Shown in pieces: positions 5,592-7,310 of a stretch of 7,310 bases of DNA. The stretch is from Burkholderiaceae bacterium (lineage in GTDB: Bacteria; Pseudomonadota; Gammaproteobacteria; Burkholderiales; Burkholderiaceae). The position numbers were made by a program, and so were the translations under genes. Position 1 is the stretch's first letter. Each line of letters begins with the position of its first letter. Below the pieces are notes generated by a model. That model was not told where the DNA came from and searched no databases. It worked only from the letters and a program-made list of their open reading frames with translations. The DNA lies in assembly GCA_017998575.1 (NCBI GenBank), contig JAGOCV010000200.1, positions 1-7,310 of the forward strand. Reading direction: 5' to 3'.

Positions 5592-6350
5592 TCAGCGGCG
5601 GCGGGACCGCGCGGCGGTCTTTGCCGCAGGGCTGGCAGCCTTCGCAGCCTTGGCAGGCGGCGCAGCGGCCACGGCCACACGGCCACGGATGCCGGCCGTG
5701 ATGAAGGCCACCAGCTGGCGCACGATGGTCGCGGGGTCGTCGGTGTCGCACAGGCCGGCGGAGATGCGCTGCAGCCGGTGATAGGCCTGGTCGGCATCGC
5801 TCACGATGTACATCAGCGCGCCGATGGCGAAGGCGTAGCTCCAGAACGCGTCTTCGCGCGACAGGCCGGGCGTGGCGGCGATCAACGCATCGACGAAGCG
5901 GACGGCCATCGCGTCGTACTGCTCGAAGATCGCGCTGTTGGTGGCCTCGCGCGGCAGCGCGCGGGCCTGGATCAGCAGCCGCATCAGCAGGCGCGGCTCG
6001 CCCGTGGCGGCGGCACTCAGCATCACGGGCGGCGACACCAGCGCGCGCACCACCTCGTCCAGCCCGGGCTGACCCTGCGCGCAGGCGGCGTCCAGATCGG
6101 CCAGCCGCAGACGGTTGATCGGCCCGGCCACGGCGCGCATCACGTCCTGCATCAGCGCCTCGCGCGTGCCGAAGTGGTAGTGGATGGCCGCGACGTTGAC
6201 CTGCGCGCGCTCGGTGATCTCGCGCAGCGATGCCGCCTCGAAGCCGCGCTGCGCGAACACTTCCAGCGCCGCGCGCAGGATGCTGGCGCGCGTGGACTGC
6301 TCGCCTTCGAACAGCTGCGGATAGTCGGGGAGGACGGAATTCGGGCGCAT
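5592..6350 (-). CDS. TetR/AcrR family transcriptional regulator
   Basis: A 252-residue TetR-type regulator. The DNA-binding domain spans about residues 18-66: TRASILRAALEVFAQRGFEA, then SLREITERAQVNVAAIHYHF with the classic recognition helix (VNVAAIHYHFGTREALM). The remaining helical domain (about 75-222) would bind a ligand and dimerise. The C-terminus (about 225-252) is an Ala/Lys/Arg/Pro tail ending in SRRR, unlike the family's normal end. The ATG at 6348-6350 is chosen because it places about 18 residues before the HTH; the in-frame start at 6497 would read through the palindromic control region and add 49 unlike residues. There is no Shine-Dalgarno, and promoter-like hexamers sit so close that the transcript may be leaderless. 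It is 57 bp upstream of the cyclase gene on the same strand, which suggests that it represses itself and unit A. The effector is unknown, plausibly a substrate of the hydrolase or ligand of Bug2. Confidence 0.92.
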   Translation of the reverse strand: MRPNSVLPDYPQLFEGEQSTRASILRAALEVFAQRGFEAASLREITERAQVNVAAIHYHFGTREALMQDVMRAVAGPINRLRLADLDAACAQGQPGLDEVVRALVSPPVMLSAAATGEPRLLMRLLIQARALPREATNSAIFEQYDAMAVRFVDALIAATPGLSREDAFWSYAFAIGALMYIVSDADQAYHRLQRISAGLCDTDDPATIVRQLVAFITAGIRGRVAVAAAPPAKAAKAASPAAKTAARSRRR

Positions 6351-6352
6351 GC

Positions 6353-6374
6353 AATTCAAGTTAGTGTTTGAATT
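6353..6374. promoter_or_regulatory. Candidate TetR operator: AATTCAA-N8-TTGAATT
   Basis: AATTCAA (6353-6359) and TTGAATT (6368-6374) are perfect 7-bp inverted copies with an 8-bp spacer, 22 bp in all, ending 3 bp before the tetR start. The length and symmetry suit a TetR-family dimer, and the site overlaps the possible -10, so binding would block transcription. It stands out as AT-rich in GC-rich surroundings. Binding by this regulator is inferred from position. Confidence 0.65.
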
Positions 6375-6386
6375 TTGTGTTTTAAA
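6358..6386 (-). promoter_or_regulatory. Candidate tetR promoter, possibly giving a leaderless mRNA
   Basis: On the minus strand TTTAAA (6386-6381) and TAACTT (6363-6358) are separated by 17 bp, each matching 4 of 6 bases of the sigma-70 hexamers. The -10 ends 7 bp before the ATG, so transcription would begin at or next to the start codon. This fits the absence of a Shine-Dalgarno. The hexamers are weak, so confidence is modest. Confidence 0.4.
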
Positions 6387-6549
6387 CGGTCGCCGAGGAA
6401 CAGGGGAAAACCCGCTGGCGTCAAGCATGTGGTCTCCACGCGAGAGCATGCGCAGCGTGCCGGGCCGAAGTCCTACACGCTGCAAGCCGGCCCGCACCTA
6501 GCATCGGCGTCTGCCCGGCGCGAACTGCACCGGGACAGCCTGCCGGCCG

Positions 6550-7310
6550 ATGCGCCGGAGCGAACAGCCGATCATCTTGAACGCCAAGCTGAGAAAACTC
6601 TGGAGCGATGCGCAAGAGGCCTTCTGGGCCTTGCCTGCGATGCTCGTCGCCTGCGGGGTCGCGCTGGCGGTGCTGCTGGTGTACATCGACCGCAGCGCGC
6701 AGGTGCCGACATGGCTGGTCGACAGCGGCTGGCTCTACAACGGCGGCGCTACCGGCGCCCGCACATTGCTCGGCGCCGTCGCGTCCTCGACGATCGGCGT
6801 CGCCGGAACCGTGTTCTCGATCACCATCGCAGCGCTGTCGCTCGCGGCCGGACAGATGGGGCCGAGGCTGCTGCGCAACTTCGTGCGTGACCGGGGCAAC
6901 CAGGTCACCCTGGGGGCGCTGCTGGGCACCTTCTGCTATGCGCTCGTGGTGCTGCGCAGCGTGCGGGGCCAGGAAGAAAACCTGTTCATCCCCCACCTGG
7001 CGCTGGGCATGGCGACGCTGCTTGCATTCGGCTGCGTCGGCATGCTGGTGTACTTCGTGGGCCACATGGCCGACCGCATCAATGTCGACACGGTGATCGA
7101 TCTGGTGAGCGAGGACATGCACATCGCCATCGCGCGCTCCACCGCCGACGCCGACGCAATGCCGCCTCCACCGGATGACTTCTGGCAGGGCGCCACGCCG
7201 ATCGTGATCCGCTGGGACTACAATGCGCTCGCCGATCGCGACACGCTGAAGGGCAACCCGAAGGTCGAGGTCGTGGTGCCGAAGTCGGGCGTCGTCGCCG
7301 GCGTCTACGT
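6550..7310 (+). CDS. DUF2254 family membrane protein (N-terminal part, runs off the right edge)
   Basis: The reading frame is open from the ATG at 6550 to the window end (253 codons and 2 nt). An in-frame TAG at 6499 bounds it upstream. The predicted protein has hydrophobic segments at about residues 27-46, 72-103, 121-136 and 147-170, so an inner-membrane location is expected, followed by a soluble part that begins VDTVIDLVSEDM. The strongest family mark is STIGVAGTVFSITIAALSLA (80-99) followed by AGQMGPRLLRNFVRDRGNQV (100-119) and GTFCYALVVLR (126-136), typical of DUF2254 proteins as I know them. Molecular function is not established for the family. The start is uncertain: ATG 6550 has no clear Shine-Dalgarno, and TTG 6577 (giving LNAKLRKLWSDAQ) is a plausible alternative that begins closer to the usual family N-terminus. 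It diverges from tetR and has no evident link to the catabolic genes. Confidence 0.85.
   Translation, partial: MRRSEQPIILNAKLRKLWSDAQEAFWALPAMLVACGVALAVLLVYIDRSAQVPTWLVDSGWLYNGGATGARTLLGAVASSTIGVAGTVFSITIAALSLAAGQMGPRLLRNFVRDRGNQVTLGALLGTFCYALVVLRSVRGQEENLFIPHLALGMATLLAFGCVGMLVYFVGHMADRINVDTVIDLVSEDMHIAIARSTADADAMPPPPDDFWQGATPIVIRWDYNALADRDTLKGNPKVEVVVPKSGVVAGVY

Noticed and set aside
6375..6890. A 171-codon plus-strand frame at the start of the DUF2254 gene, and minus-strand frames at 6421-7196
   Set aside because: The frame from 6550 encodes clear DUF2254 motifs and membrane segments; the others lack hydrophobic segments or known motifs.

Overview
This is a GC-rich window with dense bacterial coding. 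The strong GC bias at third codon positions and two solute-binding proteins of the Bug (TctC-like) family, each next to catabolic genes and a regulator, point to a beta-proteobacterium of the order Burkholderiales (Comamonadaceae, Alcaligenaceae or Burkholderiaceae type). The genus cannot be settled from the sequence alone.

Layout from right to left along the minus strand: a TetR/AcrR-type regulator (start 6350), a cyclase-family metal-dependent hydrolase that starts at TTG (start 5534), and a Bug solute-binding protein (Bug2, start 4667). The three are closely spaced and look like one transcription unit, 'unit A'. Unit A runs into a convergent LysR-type regulator on the plus strand (2708-3718), and the two coding ends overlap by 14 bp. 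A GC stem followed by TTTT, placed inside the 3' end of the lysR gene, could terminate unit A. Divergent from lysR, on the minus strand, is 'unit B': a second Bug protein (Bug1, start 2528), an iron-containing alcohol dehydrogenase (start 1421), and an aldehyde dehydrogenase whose first 75 codons are in the window (start 226, running off the left edge). At the right edge, on the plus strand and divergent from tetR, begins a DUF2254 membrane protein (6550 to beyond the end). It looks unrelated to the catabolic genes.

Working model (inference): this is a small-molecule uptake and catabolism locus made of two regulon-like halves. In unit B, Bug1 would capture a small organic acid or related compound in the periplasm, and the Fe-ADH and ALDH pair would interconvert or oxidise alcohol, aldehyde and acid, under LysR control from the shared 179-bp intergenic region. 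In unit A, Bug2 would deliver a ligand, and the cyclase-family enzyme would hydrolyse an amide, lactam or related bond, under TetR control. An inverted repeat at the tetR start fits autoregulation. No TctA or TctB membrane subunits lie in the window, so both Bug proteins are orphans here. Substrates cannot be read from the sequence.

No CRISPR array, RNA gene, insertion sequence or prophage was seen. The locus is built from known families. The less ordinary features are the regulatory structures: a palindrome over a possible leaderless tetR promoter, tandem hairpins between bug1 and the Fe-ADH gene, and a terminator-like stem embedded in lysR.
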